A DNA stretch of 64,000 bases from Hydrogenophaga taeniospiralis (GCF_020510445.1 NZ_JAHBAG010000001.1:3944501-4008500); one strand, 5' to 3'. Shown: positions 10,244-20,866, counted from the stretch's first letter. The notes: generated by a model from the sequence alone, not told the origin. Made by a program: numbers and translations.

Positions 10244-11950
10244 ATGGCCGACAACACGCCCATCCCCATCCTTCCGATCAACCGCCGCAGTGCGCACATC
10301 ACCCAGGGCAAGTCGCGCGCGCCCAACCGGTCCATGTACTACGCCATGGGCTACGAGGAAGGCGACTTCGTCAAACCCATGGTCGGTGTGGCCAACGGCC
10401 ACAGCACGATCACACCCTGCAACTCGGGCCTGCAGAAGCTGGCCGATGCGGCCATCGCGGGCATCGAAGAGGCCGGCGGCAACGCACAGGTGTTTGGCAC
10501 TCCCACCATTTCCGATGGCATGGCCATGGGCACAGAAGGCATGAAGTATTCGCTGGTGTCGCGCGAGGTCATCTCCGACTGCGTGGAGACCTGCGTGCAG
10601 GGCCAGTGGATGGACGGCGTGGTGGTCATCGGTGGCTGCGACAAGAACATGCCGGGCGGTCTGATGGGCATGCTGCGCGCCAACGTGCCCGCGATCTATG
10701 TGTATGGCGGCACCATCCTGCCAGGCCGCTACAAGGACCAGGACCTCAACATCGTGAGCGTGTTCGAAGCCGTGGGCCAGAACGCCGCCGGCAGGCTCAG
10801 CGACCACGACCTGCACGAGATCGAGCAGCGCGCCATCCCGGGGACCGGCTCGTGCGGCGGCATGTACACCGCCAACACCATGTCATCGGCCTTCGAGGCG
10901 CTGGGCATTTCGCTGCCCTACTCCAGCACCATGGCCAACCCCCACGACGAAAAGACGAACTCGGCCAGGGAATCGGCCAGGGTGCTGATCGAAGCCATCC
11001 GACAAGACATCAAGCCCCGCGACATCGTCACGCGCAAGAGCATTGAGAACGCGGTCGCCGTGATCATGGCCACAGGCGGGTCCACCAACGCGGTGCTGCA
11101 CTTTCTGGCCATTGCGCATGCGGCCGAGGTGGAGTGGACCATCGACGACTTCGAGCGCGTGCGCCAGAAGATTCCCGTGCTGTGCGACCTCAAACCCAGC
11201 GGCCAATACCTCGCGGTCGACCTGCACAAGGCCGGCGGCATTCCTCAGGTCATGAAAATGCTGCTCAACGCCGGCCTGCTGCACGGCGACTGCCTCACCA
11301 TCACGGGCCAGACCATTGCCGAGGCGCTCAAGGACGTGCCCGATACCCCGCGCGCCGACCAGGACGTGATCCGGCCGCTCGATCGGCCGTTGTACGAACA
11401 CGGCCACCTGGCCATCCTCAAAGGCAATCTGTCACCCGAAGGCTGCGTGGCCAAGATCACCGGCCTGAAGAATCCGGTCATGACCGGCCCTGCCCGCGTG
11501 TTCGACGACGAGCAGTCTGCGCTCAAAGCCATCCTGGACGGCCACATCGTGGCCGGTGACGTGATGGTGTTGCGCTACCTCGGCCCCAAGGGAGGGCCCG
11601 GCATGCCCGAGATGCTGGCGCCCACGGGCGCCCTGATCGGCGCCGGACTGGGCGAGAGCGTGGGCCTGATCACCGATGGGCGTTTCTCCGGCGGCACCTG
11701 GGGCATGGTGGTGGGCCACGTGGCGCCCGAAGCGGCGGTCGGCGGCACGATCGGACTGGTGCAGGAAGGCGATCACATCACGATCGACGCACACCGCTTG
11801 CTGCTGGAACTCCATGTGCCCGACGCCGAGATCGCGAAACGACGTGCGGCCTGGACGGCACCCGCGCCGCGCTACACCCGAGGCGTGCAGGCCAAATTTG
11901 CCTTCAACGCGTCCAGCGCCAGCCAAGGGGCCGTGCTGGACAACTATTGA
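10244..11950 (+). CDS. ilvD: Dihydroxy-acid dehydratase family protein, short form
   Basis: Second IlvD/Edd-family dehydratase, 568 residues, representing the shorter subfamily found in many Gram-positive bacteria, plants and some proteobacteria. Motifs: [30 protein letters not shown], and [20 protein letters not shown]. Members of the short group usually carry a [2Fe-2S] cluster (family knowledge, not visible here). The start ATG at 10244 ([16 protein letters not shown]) follows GGAG. The motifs fit dihydroxy-acid dehydratase, but a sugar-acid dehydratase role is possible because the two functions share the fold. It is divergent from ilvD, sharing the upstream gap. Confidence 0.9.
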   Translation: MADNTPIPILPINRRSAHITQGKSRAPNRSMYYAMGYEEGDFVKPMVGVANGHSTITPCNSGLQKLADAAIAGIEEAGGNAQVFGTPTISDGMAMGTEGMKYSLVSREVISDCVETCVQGQWMDGVVVIGGCDKNMPGGLMGMLRANVPAIYVYGGTILPGRYKDQDLNIVSVFEAVGQNAAGRLSDHDLHEIEQRAIPGTGSCGGMYTANTMSSAFEALGISLPYSSTMANPHDEKTNSARESARVLIEAIRQDIKPRDIVTRKSIENAVAVIMATGGSTNAVLHFLAIAHAAEVEWTIDDFERVRQKIPVLCDLKPSGQYLAVDLHKAGGIPQVMKMLLNAGLLHGDCLTITGQTIAEALKDVPDTPRADQDVIRPLDRPLYEHGHLAILKGNLSPEGCVAKITGLKNPVMTGPARVFDDEQSALKAILDGHIVAGDVMVLRYLGPKGGPGMPEMLAPTGALIGAGLGESVGLITDGRFSGGTWGMVVGHVAPEAAVGGTIGLVQEGDHITIDAHRLLLELHVPDAEIAKRRAAWTAPAPRYTRGVQAKFAFNASSASQGAVLDNY

Positions 11951-12004
11951 CCGGAGTGAAGTCAGACCAGACCGGCTGCAGGGCCTGCCCCAGGCACCGA
12001 CCGC

Positions 12005-12250
12005 CTACCGCGAGCGCCGCTTGGACTTGAGGCCCAGGGCCTCGCGCTGTTTCTCGATCCGGTCCTGTTTCTTCTTGTCCATCTTCTCCATCTGCTTGCG
12101 CTTGGTGTAGCCCGTGGCATCGGCCCAGGCCCACCAGGCCATGGCCATGAGAAAAGGCGACAACACCCACCACCACGACGAATCGGCGACCAGACCGATC
12201 CGCATATAGTTCCAAATGGTCAAGGCAACGCCCGCAATCAGGAGAAACAT
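12005..12250 (-). CDS. Small Trp-rich membrane protein
   Basis: An 81-residue protein with two hydrophobic helices containing WNYMRIG and SSWWWVLSPFLMAMAWWAWAD, followed by a strongly basic tail TKRKQMEKMDKKKQDRIEKQ that likely forms a short helix in the cytoplasm. It matches the small Trp-rich protein family I know from Burkholderiales; function unknown. The start at 12250 (MFLLIAG) has GGAGGG 4 bp upstream, better than the 12-codon upstream extension. It is convergent with the short ilvD and divergent from the cytochrome c gene. Confidence 0.8.
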   Translation of the reverse strand: MFLLIAGVALTIWNYMRIGLVADSSWWWVLSPFLMAMAWWAWADATGYTKRKQMEKMDKKKQDRIEKQREALGLKSKRRSR

Positions 12251-12373
12251 CACACCCTCCGGTAAAGGGCTGATAAAGCCCGGCAAGAAACTGTAAGCCT
12301 GCGCTTCACGAAAATCCGAATCGGTAGAATCGGGACCGTGACATTTTCATTTTTCACCCACGAGGATAACTCC

Positions 12374-12679
12374 ATGAAACGCGCTCTTCTGATTATGGCC
12401 GCCATGGCCGCCATCTCCGCTCCGGCCATGGCCGACGAAGCCCTCGCCAAAAGCAAGAACTGCATGGCCTGCCATGCGGTGGACAAGAAACTGGTAGGCC
12501 CGGCCTACAAGGACGTCGCCAAGAAATACGCTGGCGATGCCAAGGCGGCGGACATGCTCGCCGCCAAGATCGTCAAGGGTGGCTCGGGTGTCTGGGGCGC
12601 CATCCCTATGCCCGCCAACACGCAGGTCAACCCGGCCGAGGCCAAGAAGCTGGCCACCTGGGTGCTGAGCCTGAAATAA
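12374..12679 (+). CDS. Periplasmic class I cytochrome c (c551/c552 type)
   Basis: A 101-residue precursor: signal peptide [20 protein letters not shown], then an 81-residue mono-haem domain with CMACH (haem attachment) and the methionine ligand in [10 protein letters not shown]. This is the cytochrome c8/c551 fold, a soluble periplasmic electron carrier that can donate to cbb3 or nitrite reductases; the real partner is not shown here. ATG at 12374 with GAGG 8 bp upstream. TAGAAT at 12325-12330 could be its -10 element, but no convincing -35 is visible. It ends at a strong bidirectional terminator. Confidence 0.93.
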   Translation: MKRALLIMAAMAAISAPAMADEALAKSKNCMACHAVDKKLVGPAYKDVAKKYAGDAKAADMLAAKIVKGGSGVWGAIPMPANTQVNPAEAKKLATWVLSLK

Positions 12680-12695
12680 GCGACGGGCCATTGAC

Positions 12696-12736
12696 CCAAT
12701 AAAAAACCCGCTGATGTTCAGCGGGTTTTTTATTGG
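12696..12736. terminator. Bidirectional intrinsic terminator between cytochrome c and acs
   Basis: A perfect 19-bp inverted repeat (12696-12714 and 12718-12736) with a 3-nt loop. The stem core CCCGCTGA/TCAGCGGG is flanked by A6 on one side and T6 on the other, so it can terminate transcription from both convergent genes. Confidence 0.93.
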
Positions 12737-12766
12737 CCGGGCACGGCGACATGCCCTGCACCGGAA

Positions 12767-14761
12767 TCAATTGTTTTCCGACAACTGATCGAGGATGGCC
12801 GGATTCTCCAGCGTGGAGGTGTCCTGGGTAATGGCCTCGCCCTTGGCGATGGAACGCAACAGGCGGCGCATGATTTTGCCCGAGCGGGTCTTGGGCAGGT
12901 TGTCACCAAACCGGATGTCCTTGGGCTTGGCGATCGGACCGATTTCCTTGCCCACCCAGTCGCGCAGCACCTTGGCAATGGCCTTGGCCTCGTCACCCGT
13001 CGGACGCGAACGCTTGAGCACCACGAAAGCCACAATGGCTTCGCCCGTCAGATCATCCGGACGCCCCACCACGGCCGCTTCGGCCACCAGGTCGGTCTTG
13101 CCCACCAGCGCCGACTCGATCTCCATCGTGCCCATGCGGTGGCCCGAGACGTTGAGCACGTCGTCGATGCGGCCGGTGATGCGGAAGTAGCCACGGTCGG
13201 CACTGCGCACCGCACCGTCGCCGGCCAGGTAGTAGCCCTTGAGTTCCTCGGGGAAATAGCTCTTCTTGAAACGCTCCGGGTCGCCCCAGATGGTGCGGAT
13301 CATCGAAGGCCAAGGCTTCTTGACCACCAGGATGCCGCCCGACCCGTTGGGCACGTCCATGCCGGCTTCGTCAACGATGGCGGTGGTGATGCCCGGCAGT
13401 GGCAATGTGCACGAGCCCGGCACCAGCGGCGTGGCGCCCGGCAGCGGGGAGATCATGTGGCCGCCGGTTTCGGTCTGCCAGAAGGTGTCCACGATGGGGC
13501 AGCGCTCGCCGCCCACGTGTTTGTAGTACCACATCCAGGCTTCGGGGTTGATCGGTTCGCCGACCGAGCCCAGGATGCGCAGGCTGCTCAGATCGGAGCG
13601 TGCGGGGTGCACCTTTTCATCGCCCTCGGCGGCCTTGATCAGCGAGCGGATGGCGGTGGGAGCGGTGTAGAAGATCGTGCACTTGTGGCGCTCGATCATC
13701 TGCCAGAAGCGACCCGCATTCGGGTAGGTCGGCACACCTTCGAACACGATCTGCGTGGCACCCGCAGCCAGCGGGCCGTAGGCCACATAGGTATGACCGG
13801 TGATCCAGCCGATGTCGGCGGTGCACCAGAAGATGTCCTTGTCCTGCAGGTCGAAGGTCCACTGCATGGTCAGGCTGGCCCACAGCAGGTAACCGCCCGT
13901 GCTGTGTTGAACGCCCTTGGGCTTGCCGGTGGAGCCGGAGGTGTAGAGCACGAACAGCGGGTGCTCGGCACCCACCATTTCGGCCGGGCAGTCGGTGGAC
14001 TGGCCGGCCATCACGTCGTGCATGAAGCTGTCGCGGCCAGCCACCATGTTCACCGCCGTGGGCGTGCGCTGGAACACGATCACGTCCTTGATGCACTCGC
14101 AGCCACCCATGGCGATGCCTTCGTCCACGATCGCCTTGAGCGGCAGTTCCTTGCCGCCACGCAGTTGGTAGTTGGCGGTGATCACAGCCACAGCGCCCGC
14201 GTCCTGGATGCGCTCCTGCAGCGCCTTGGCCGAGAAGCCACCGAACACCACGCTGTGGGTTGCACCGATGCGTGCGCAAGCCTGCATGGCGACCACACCC
14301 TCGATGGTCATGGGCATGTAGATGACCACACGGTCACCTTTTTTCACGCCACGGGCCTTCAAGGCATTCGCAAATTGCGACACTTTGCCCAGCAGTTCCT
14401 TGTAGGTCACCTTGGTCACTTCGCCACCATCGGCTTCGAAGATGATGGCGGTCTTGTTCTCCACCGGAGTGCCCATGTGGCGATCCAGGCAGTTGTAGGA
14501 GGCATTGAGTTCACCGTCTTCAAACCACTTGAAGAACGGCGCATTCGATTCGTCCAGCGTCTTGGTGAATGGCTTGTGCCAGGTGAGCGTTTCGCGAGCA
14601 CGCCGGGCCCAGAAACCTTCGAAGTCGTTTTCCGCCTCGGCGCACAGCGCGTTGTAGGCATCCATACCCGAGATCCGGGCGGCCTTGACAGTCGCCTCCG
14701 TGGGCTCAAAAACACGGTTCTCGACCAGGGTGGATTCAATGGACGTCGAAGGTGTGGACAT
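12767..14761 (-). CDS. acs: Acetyl-CoA synthetase (AMP-forming)
   Basis: Converts acetate, ATP and CoA to acetyl-CoA via acetyl-adenylate. Length 664 residues is normal. Visible: the P-loop [18 protein letters not shown] (about residue 265-285), WWQTET-like [12 protein letters not shown] motif, and the C-terminal [17 protein letters not shown] carrying the lysine that is regulated by acetylation in Acs. Start chosen at 14761 ([12 protein letters not shown]) with GAGGAG upstream; the open frame extends 23 codons further without family support. Divergent from the UPF0114 gene; convergent with cytochrome c. Confidence 0.97.
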   Translation of the reverse strand: MSTPSTSIESTLVENRVFEPTEATVKAARISGMDAYNALCAEAENDFEGFWARRARETLTWHKPFTKTLDESNAPFFKWFEDGELNASYNCLDRHMGTPVENKTAIIFEADGGEVTKVTYKELLGKVSQFANALKARGVKKGDRVVIYMPMTIEGVVAMQACARIGATHSVVFGGFSAKALQERIQDAGAVAVITANYQLRGGKELPLKAIVDEGIAMGGCECIKDVIVFQRTPTAVNMVAGRDSFMHDVMAGQSTDCPAEMVGAEHPLFVLYTSGSTGKPKGVQHSTGGYLLWASLTMQWTFDLQDKDIFWCTADIGWITGHTYVAYGPLAAGATQIVFEGVPTYPNAGRFWQMIERHKCTIFYTAPTAIRSLIKAAEGDEKVHPARSDLSSLRILGSVGEPINPEAWMWYYKHVGGERCPIVDTFWQTETGGHMISPLPGATPLVPGSCTLPLPGITTAIVDEAGMDVPNGSGGILVVKKPWPSMIRTIWGDPERFKKSYFPEELKGYYLAGDGAVRSADRGYFRITGRIDDVLNVSGHRMGTMEIESALVGKTDLVAEAAVVGRPDDLTGEAIVAFVVLKRSRPTGDEAKAIAKVLRDWVGKEIGPIAKPKDIRFGDNLPKTRSGKIMRRLLRSIAKGEAITQDTSTLENPAILDQLSENN

Positions 14762-14970
14762 GGGCAGTCTCCTCAGGTGTAGTGGGAACGGTTGACTCTT
14801 TGAATGTGCGCAAAGGCTCTTACGAGCCACTTACATAGACACGAGCGGCGGGCCGGCTCCCCCGGGGAAGCCGGCAGCGCCAACGCCCGCAAGCGCCGAT
14901 GCGTCACAGACCTACAATCTTCCTCGCATACATTGTGCCTGCCCGCATTCCCCCTGCATTTGTACCCTCC

Positions 14971-15570
14971 ATGACCGACCCCGTCAAAACGCCCCGCACG
15001 CTCCAGGCCCTGCCCAACCTGATCTTTGCCAGCCGCTGGCTGCAATTGCCGCTCTACCTGGGCCTGATCCTGGCCCAGGGCATCTATGTGTTCCATTTCT
15101 GGGTCGAACTGGTCCATTTGATCGAGGCCGCTTTCGGCAACAAGGACGCGCTGGCCGCGCTGGTCAAGAGCATTGGCTACAAGGAGTCGTTCGACATCAC
15201 CACCCTCAACGAAACCATCATCATGCTGGTGGTGCTCGCCTTGATCGACGTGGTCATGATCTCCAACCTGCTGATCATGGTGATCGTGGGTGGCTACGAG
15301 ACCTTCGTGAGCCGCATGAACCTGGAGAGCCACCCGGACCAGCCCGAGTGGCTGAGCCACGTGAACGCCTCGGTGCTCAAGGTCAAGCTGGCCACGGCCA
15401 TCATCGGCATCAGCTCGATCCACCTGCTCAAGACCTTCATCAACGCCGCCAACTACGATCTGAAGGTCTTGATGTGGCAGACCATCATCCACGTGGTGTT
15501 CCTGCTCAGTGCCATGGCGATTGCGATGACCGATCGGCTGATGGCCCGTCCGGCGACCGACGACCACTGA
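14971..15570 (+). CDS. UPF0114 (YqhA-type) membrane protein
   Basis: A 199-residue integral membrane protein with four hydrophobic segments (LPLYLGLILAQGIYVFHFW, ETIIMLVVLALIDVVMIS, NLLIMVIVGGYE, and TIIHVVFLLSAMAIAM). The phrases GYETFVSR and KVKLATAIIGISSIHLLKTFI are typical of the UPF0114/TIGR00645 family, whose role is not established. The ATG at 14971 is preferred to an upstream start that would add a 24-residue Pro-rich lead. It is followed by a long hairpin before convergent fumC. Confidence 0.85.
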   Translation: MTDPVKTPRTLQALPNLIFASRWLQLPLYLGLILAQGIYVFHFWVELVHLIEAAFGNKDALAALVKSIGYKESFDITTLNETIIMLVVLALIDVVMISNLLIMVIVGGYETFVSRMNLESHPDQPEWLSHVNASVLKVKLATAIIGISSIHLLKTFINAANYDLKVLMWQTIIHVVFLLSAMAIAMTDRLMARPATDDH

Positions 15571-15587
15571 TCGTTCACAACCGGGAC

Positions 15588-15623
15588 AACGCAACAAGCG
15601 GCCGGGTGGCCGCTTGTTGCGTT
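15588..15623. terminator. Long hairpin between convergent UPF0114 and fumC
   Basis: Perfect 16-bp stem (15588-15603 with 15608-15623, core GCAACAAGCGGCC) and GGGT loop, 17 bp after the UPF0114 stop and 17 bp before the fumC stop. No T-run follows, but position between convergent genes and the perfect stem support a two-way transcription end. Confidence 0.75.
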
Positions 15624-15640
15624 CTGACACACAGACGGCA

Positions 15641-17026
15641 TCAACGACCGGTCATCTCGCCGGGCACCACCCACTGATCGAACTGCTCAGCGCTCACATG
15701 ACCGGATGCCAGCGCCGCTTCGCGCAACGTCGTCCCGTCCCGGTGCGCTTTCTTCGCGATCTCGGCGGCCCGGTCGTAGCCGATGTGCGGATTGAGCGCG
15801 GTCACCAGCATCAAGGACTGTTCCACCAATTCGCCGATGCGCTCGATGTTCGGCGCGATGCCGAGTGCGCAATGGCCGTTGAAGCTGGCCATGCCATCGG
15901 CCAGCAGGCGCACGCTTTGCAGGAAGTTGTGAGCCACCATGGGGCGGAACACATTGAGTTCGAAGTTGCCCGAGGCGCCACCCATGTTGATGGCCACGTC
16001 GTTGCCCATCACCTGGCAACACAACATGGTGAGCGCTTCGCACTGCGTGGGGTTGACCTTGCCCGGCATGATGGACGAGCCAGGTTCGTTTTCGGGAATC
16101 GACAGCTCTCCCAGCCCGCTGCGAGGGCCGCTGGCGAGCCAGCGCACGTCGTTGGCGATCTTCATCAGACTCGCGGCCAACCCCTTGAGTGCGCCGTGTG
16201 CGTGCACCAGCGCATCGCAACTGGCCAGCGCCTCGAACTTGTTGGGTGCCGTGACCAGCGGCAAACCGGTGTCCCGGGCCAGTTCGGCCGCCACCGCCGC
16301 GTCGAACCCCACAGGCGCGTTCAAACCGGTCCCCACAGCCGTGCCACCCAGAGCCAGTTCGCACAGGTGCGGCAGCGCGGCCCGGATGTGCCGCTCGGCA
16401 TGCGCCAGCTGGGCAGCCCAGCCGGACACCTCCTGCCCCAGGGTGAGCGGTGTGGCGTCCTGCAAATGGGTGCGCCCGATCTTCACGATGCCATCGAACA
16501 ACACGGCTTTCGCGGCCAGGGTGTCGTGCAAGCCACCCAGCGCGGGCAGCAGCGCCCGCACCAGCCCGTCCACCGCCGCCAGATGCATCGCGGTGGGAAA
16601 CACATCGTTGGACGACTGGCTGCGGTTGACGTCGTCGTTCGGGTGCACCAGCCGCCGCTGGCCACGCTTGCCACCCAACAACTCGCTGGCGCGATTGGCC
16701 AGCACCTCGTTGGCGTTCATGTTGGTCTGCGTGCCTGAGCCGGTCTGCCAGATCACCAACGGGAACTCGGCATCCCACCGCCCGTCAATCACCTCGCCGG
16801 CCGCGGCCTCGATGGCTTTCGCCTTGTCGGGCGCCAGGCCGGCCAGGCTCTGGTTCACCACGGCACAGGCCCGCTTGACCCGGACCAGCGCACGGATCAA
16901 TTCAGGCGGCATCCGCTCCCCCGAAATGTCGAAATGCTCCAGAGAACGCTGCGTCTGCGCCCCCCACAGTCGCTCCGCCGGAACGGCAATGGAGCCCATG
17001 GTGTCGTGCTCGATGCGGGAGTCCAT
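15641..17026 (-). CDS. fumC: Fumarate hydratase class II (FumC)
   Basis: Iron-independent TCA-cycle fumarase (fumarate to L-malate), homotetrameric lyase-superfamily enzyme. The 461-residue protein shows the three conserved regions: [26 protein letters not shown] and the signature [13 protein letters not shown]. The ATG at 17026 ([11 protein letters not shown]) is standard. It is divergent from a class I Fe-S fumarase across a 130-bp gap, so the cell carries oxygen-tolerant and oxygen-sensitive isozymes side by side. No regulatory motif that I can name with confidence is visible in the gap. Confidence 0.97.
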   Translation of the reverse strand: MDSRIEHDTMGSIAVPAERLWGAQTQRSLEHFDISGERMPPELIRALVRVKRACAVVNQSLAGLAPDKAKAIEAAAGEVIDGRWDAEFPLVIWQTGSGTQTNMNANEVLANRASELLGGKRGQRRLVHPNDDVNRSQSSNDVFPTAMHLAAVDGLVRALLPALGGLHDTLAAKAVLFDGIVKIGRTHLQDATPLTLGQEVSGWAAQLAHAERHIRAALPHLCELALGGTAVGTGLNAPVGFDAAVAAELARDTGLPLVTAPNKFEALASCDALVHAHGALKGLAASLMKIANDVRWLASGPRSGLGELSIPENEPGSSIMPGKVNPTQCEALTMLCCQVMGNDVAINMGGASGNFELNVFRPMVAHNFLQSVRLLADGMASFNGHCALGIAPNIERIGELVEQSLMLVTALNPHIGYDRAAEIAKKAHRDGTTLREAALASGHVSAEQFDQWVVPGEMTGR

Positions 17027-17156
17027 GCGTGCCTCCTGGTGTCAGCCGGCGACAGGGTTCAACCTGTCAAAATAAGGGGTTGCGCTCACCGTAGCAGACA
17101 TTGCGCCGCCCAGCCACTGCGGCACCCTTTCTCCACGTCAACCTCAAGCCCACGCC

Positions 17157-18710
17157 ATGACCACGAGCATCCGTCAGAACGACCTGATCGAATCCGTCGC
17201 AGCCGCCCTGCAGTACATCAGCTACTACCACCCGGCCGACTACATCGCCCACCTGGCCCGTGCCTACGAACGCGAGCAGAGCGCAGCCGCCAAGGACGCG
17301 ATCGCGCAGATCCTGACCAACAGCAAGATGAGCGCCACCGGGCACCGCCCGATCTGCCAGGACACCGGCATCGTCAACGTCTTCCTGAAAGTCGGCATGG
17401 ACGTGCGCTGGGAAGGTTTTTCCGGCAGCCTGGACGACGCCATCAACGAAGGCGTGCGCCGCGGCTACAACCACCCCGACAACACGCTGCGCGCCAGCGT
17501 CGTGGCCGACCCGCAATTCGACCGCAAGAACACCAAGGACAACACGCCCGCCGTGATCTTCACCGAGATCGTGCCGGGCAACACGGTGGAAGTCACCGTC
17601 GCGGCCAAGGGCGGTGGCTCGGAGAACAAATCCAAGATGGTCATGCTCAACCCGGGCGACAACGTGGTCGACTGGGTGCTCAAGACCGTGCCGACCATGG
17701 GCGCCGGCTGGTGCCCGCCGGGCATGCTGGGCATCGGCATCGGCGGCACCGCAGAGAAGGCCGTGCTGATGGCCAAGGAAAGCCTGATGGACGACCTGGA
17801 CATGTACGAGCTGCAGGCCAAGGCCGCCAAGGGCGAGCAACTCAGCAAGGTCGAAGAGATGCGTCTGGAGTTGTTTGACAAGGTCAATGCGTTGGGCATC
17901 GGCGCGCAAGGCCTGGGCGGCCTGACCACCGTGCTCGACGTCAAGATCAAGATGTACCCCACGCACGCGGCCAGCAAGCCGGTGGCCATGATCCCCAACT
18001 GCGCGGCCACGCGCCACGCCCACTTCGTGCTCGATGGCAGCGGCCCGGTCTACATCGACCCGCCCAGCCTGGACCTGTGGCCCAACGTGGACTGGACGCC
18101 CGATACCCAGAAAAGCCAGCGCGTGGACCTCAACACGCTGACCCCGGCCGAGGTGGCCAGCTGGAAACCCGGCCAGACCCTGCTGCTCAACGGCAAGATG
18201 CTCACCGGCCGTGACGCCGCCCACAAACGCATCCAGGACATGCTGGCCAAGGGCGAACCGCTGCCGGTGGACTTCACCAACCGTGTCATCTACTACGTCG
18301 GCCCGGTCGATCCTGTCAAGGGCGAAGCGGTCGGCCCGGCCGGCCCCACCACCGCCACCCGCATGGACGGTTTCACCGAGATGATGCTGGCGCAAACCGG
18401 CCTGATCGCCATGGTTGGCAAGGCCGAGCGCGGCCCGGTCGCCATCGAGGCCATCAAGAAGCACCAGTCGGCCTACCTCATGGCCGTGGGCGGCGCCGCC
18501 TACCTGGTCTCCAAGGCCATCAAGACCGCGAAGGTCGTGGGCTTCGCCGACTTGGGCATGGAAGCCATCTACGAATTCGACGTGGTCGACATGCCGGTCA
18601 CCGTGGCCGTGGATGCGGGAGGCACCAGCGCCCACATCACCGGCCCGGCCGAGTGGAGCAAGCGCATCGCCTCGGGCGAATTCAAGGGCATCGCGGTGGC
18701 CGCCGCTTGA
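17157..18710 (+). CDS. Fumarate hydratase class I, [4Fe-4S] type
   Basis: Single-chain class I fumarase of 517 residues containing the alpha (N-terminal) and beta (C-terminal) regions. The sequence GHRPICQDTGIVNVFLK holds the first cluster cysteine; further conserved segments are GIGGTAEKAVLMAKESL, AAT-like PNCAATRHAHFVLDG, and YFVGPVDP-like YYVGPVDPVKGEAVGPAGPTTATRMD. The enzyme hydrates fumarate to malate and is normally oxidant-sensitive. Start ATG at 17157 (MTTSIRQNDLIES). The TGA stop overlaps the TTG start of murI, so the two are co-translated. Confidence 0.94.
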   Translation: MTTSIRQNDLIESVAAALQYISYYHPADYIAHLARAYEREQSAAAKDAIAQILTNSKMSATGHRPICQDTGIVNVFLKVGMDVRWEGFSGSLDDAINEGVRRGYNHPDNTLRASVVADPQFDRKNTKDNTPAVIFTEIVPGNTVEVTVAAKGGGSENKSKMVMLNPGDNVVDWVLKTVPTMGAGWCPPGMLGIGIGGTAEKAVLMAKESLMDDLDMYELQAKAAKGEQLSKVEEMRLELFDKVNALGIGAQGLGGLTTVLDVKIKMYPTHAASKPVAMIPNCAATRHAHFVLDGSGPVYIDPPSLDLWPNVDWTPDTQKSQRVDLNTLTPAEVASWKPGQTLLLNGKMLTGRDAAHKRIQDMLAKGEPLPVDFTNRVIYYVGPVDPVKGEAVGPAGPTTATRMDGFTEMMLAQTGLIAMVGKAERGPVAIEAIKKHQSAYLMAVGGAAYLVSKAIKTAKVVGFADLGMEAIYEFDVVDMPVTVAVDAGGTSAHITGPAEWSKRIASGEFKGIAVAAA

Positions 18711-19519
18711 AGACCATCGGTGTCTTTGACAGCGGGGTGGGCGGCCTGAGCGTGCTGCGCGCCCTGCTGGCCGAAATGCCGGACGCGCATTTCGTCTACC
18801 TGGCCGACGGGTCACACGCCCCCTACGGCGAACGCAGTGCCCAGCAGGTCGCAGAGCGCGCCCAGCGCATCACCGCCCGACTGCGCAAGGACCATGCAGT
18901 CGATGCCCTGGTGGTGGCCTGCAACACGGCCACCGCCCTGGCCATCGAATCCCTGCGTCGGCAACACCCCGACTGGCCCATCGTCGGCGTGGAACCCGCT
19001 CTGAAGCCCGCTGCCGCCCTCAGCCGGACCGGGCACATCGGCGTGCTCGCCACGCGCGGCACGGTCGAAAGTGAGCGCTTTGCACGGCTGCGCGCCAGGG
19101 TCGAGTCCGAATCCGGCCGCCCGCTGCACTTCAATGGCCAAGCCTGCGATGGCCTCGCCGACGCGATCGAGCGAGGCGACGAACCCGCAACCAGGATCTT
19201 GTGTGCGCGCTACCTGGACGCCTTGCGCGCCAACGCCAACACCCCGGAGCCGATGGACACCCTGGTACTGGGCTGCACGCACTACCCGTTCGCAGCCGAC
19301 ATCCTGCAGGCGCTGGCGGGACCCGCCGTGCGCCTGGTTGAAACCGGCGCTCCAGTCGCACGCCGCACGCGCGCTGTGCTGGGATTGCCCGAGGCCACTC
19401 GCTCGGAGACCGGTACACCGCAGATCACACTGTTGTCCACCGGCGACCCGGCACCGCTGGCGCAAGCCGCGGCGCGCTGGCTCGGGACATCCGTTCGCGC
19501 CGCTCACATGGACGTCTGA
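18707..19519 (+). CDS. murI: Glutamate racemase (MurI)
   Basis: Cofactor-independent racemase making D-glutamate for peptidoglycan. The 270-residue product begins (TTG)KTIGVFDSGVGGLSVLRAL and contains both catalytic cysteines: VACNTATA (Cys72) and LGCTHYPF. I chose the TTG at 18707 because family homology begins exactly there and because it overlaps the fumarase stop as TTGA; the frame is open 18 codons upstream but that extension sits inside the fumarase gene. No other start codon fits before the conserved GVFDSG. Translational coupling to the fumarase is likely. Confidence 0.95.
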   Translation: MKTIGVFDSGVGGLSVLRALLAEMPDAHFVYLADGSHAPYGERSAQQVAERAQRITARLRKDHAVDALVVACNTATALAIESLRRQHPDWPIVGVEPALKPAAALSRTGHIGVLATRGTVESERFARLRARVESESGRPLHFNGQACDGLADAIERGDEPATRILCARYLDALRANANTPEPMDTLVLGCTHYPFAADILQALAGPAVRLVETGAPVARRTRAVLGLPEATRSETGTPQITLLSTGDPAPLAQAAARWLGTSVRAAHMDV

Positions 19520-19549
19520 ACGGGCGCACGACGCGATGGTGATGCAAGG

Positions 19550-20866
19550 TCAGGCGTTCGCCAGGCCAGGACCCGACAACACTGCACGGCGACCCCGCTC
19601 CATGTTCACCGGCAACAGCAAAACCAGCCCCAGCAAAAACAGCAGCGCTGTGAACCCGATGGCCAGCCGCTGATTGCCCCCGGTGGCCCAGGTGATCGCG
19701 CCATAGCTCAAGGGCCCGATGATGCTGGCCAGCCGGGTGGCAAAGGTCCACAAACCATAGAACTCGGCCAATTGTCTGGGCGGTGCCAGCATGCCGGCCA
19801 TCGCCCGGCCCGACGACTGGCTCGAACCCATGCACAGCCCGGCGATGGCGGCGGCGTACCAGAAACCGCCCTTGGTGGTGGTGAGGGCAGCGATGATGCA
19901 CGTGGCAATCCAACCCACCAGTGTGATCCCCAAGGCCAGCTTGTGGCCCAGCCGGTCCTGCCAGTAGCCGAACGCAAAAGCGCCCAGCGCAGCGGCAATG
20001 TTGAGCACGAAGATCAGCACCATGGTTTCTTGCTGCACGAAGCCGATCACCTGCTCCGCGTAGATCGCAGCGAGCGCGATCGTCACCGCCACACCGCCCT
20101 GATAGGCCACGGCACAACCCAGCAGCCACATGAAATCGCGGTAGTTGCGGGCACGGCGCAAGGTGTCTCCCAACTGCCGCAGCGAAGCTTTGACGCCCGA
20201 AACACCACCCTCCCCACCCGTGGACTGCGCACGCTCGCGCAACAGGCCCAGCGTGAACACCGACGCCACCGCAAAGATGCCAGCCGTGATCAGCATGGTG
20301 ACCGGGACAAACTGGCTCGCCGGCTGCCCGTGGGCTTGCGCCCAAATCACATAGACCAGACTCAACCCCAATGCCAGCATGCCGCCCAGATAGCCAAAAC
20401 TCCAGCCCCAGCCGCTAACCCTGCCCATCGCCGCCGGGCGTGCCAACTCGGGCAGAAATGCCGCGATCAGCGACTCTCCCCAGGCAAAGAACACGTTGGA
20501 AACCATGACAAGCAGCATGCCCAGCACCACCGCGCCGGGACCGACCAGGGCCAGCGCCGCCGTGGCCAGCACGCAGCCCACCGTCGAGAGCATCAGCAAC
20601 CGTTTTTTGGCGGCATGCCGGTCGGCCCACGCCCCCAGAGCGGGGATTGTGAACATGACCACCACGTGCGATGCGCTCAAGGCCAGGGTCCAGGCGAACG
20701 TGGCCCAATCTGCCCCCCCGGCCACAGAACCCACGAAGTAGGCCGCGAAGACCGCCGTGAGCACCACGGTGGTGTAGCCGGAATTGGCGAAGTCGTACAT
20801 CGCCCAGCCAAACACCTCGCGCTTGCGCACGCCCGGGTTCAGGGATTCGGAAGAAAACAGGGCCAT
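19550..20866 (-). CDS. MFS transporter, UMF1/Atg22-like
   Basis: A 438-residue membrane protein with about 12 hydrophobic segments. The N-terminus VFGWAMYDFANSGYTTVVLTAVFAAYFV and the loop GAWADRHAAKKRLLM, FLPELARPAAMGRVSGWGW and SSQSSGRAMAGMLAPPRQLAEFYGL are typical of the UMF1 family of the major facilitator superfamily (related to yeast Atg22). Known family members are candidate amino-acid effluxers; the substrate here is not known. ATG at 20866. The next gene on this strand ends 30 bp before murI's stop region; it is convergent with murI. Confidence 0.85.
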   Translation of the reverse strand: MALFSSESLNPGVRKREVFGWAMYDFANSGYTTVVLTAVFAAYFVGSVAGGADWATFAWTLALSASHVVVMFTIPALGAWADRHAAKKRLLMLSTVGCVLATAALALVGPGAVVLGMLLVMVSNVFFAWGESLIAAFLPELARPAAMGRVSGWGWSFGYLGGMLALGLSLVYVIWAQAHGQPASQFVPVTMLITAGIFAVASVFTLGLLRERAQSTGGEGGVSGVKASLRQLGDTLRRARNYRDFMWLLGCAVAYQGGVAVTIALAAIYAEQVIGFVQQETMVLIFVLNIAAALGAFAFGYWQDRLGHKLALGITLVGWIATCIIAALTTTKGGFWYAAAIAGLCMGSSQSSGRAMAGMLAPPRQLAEFYGLWTFATRLASIIGPLSYGAITWATGGNQRLAIGFTALLFLLGLVLLLPVNMERGRRAVLSGPGLANA

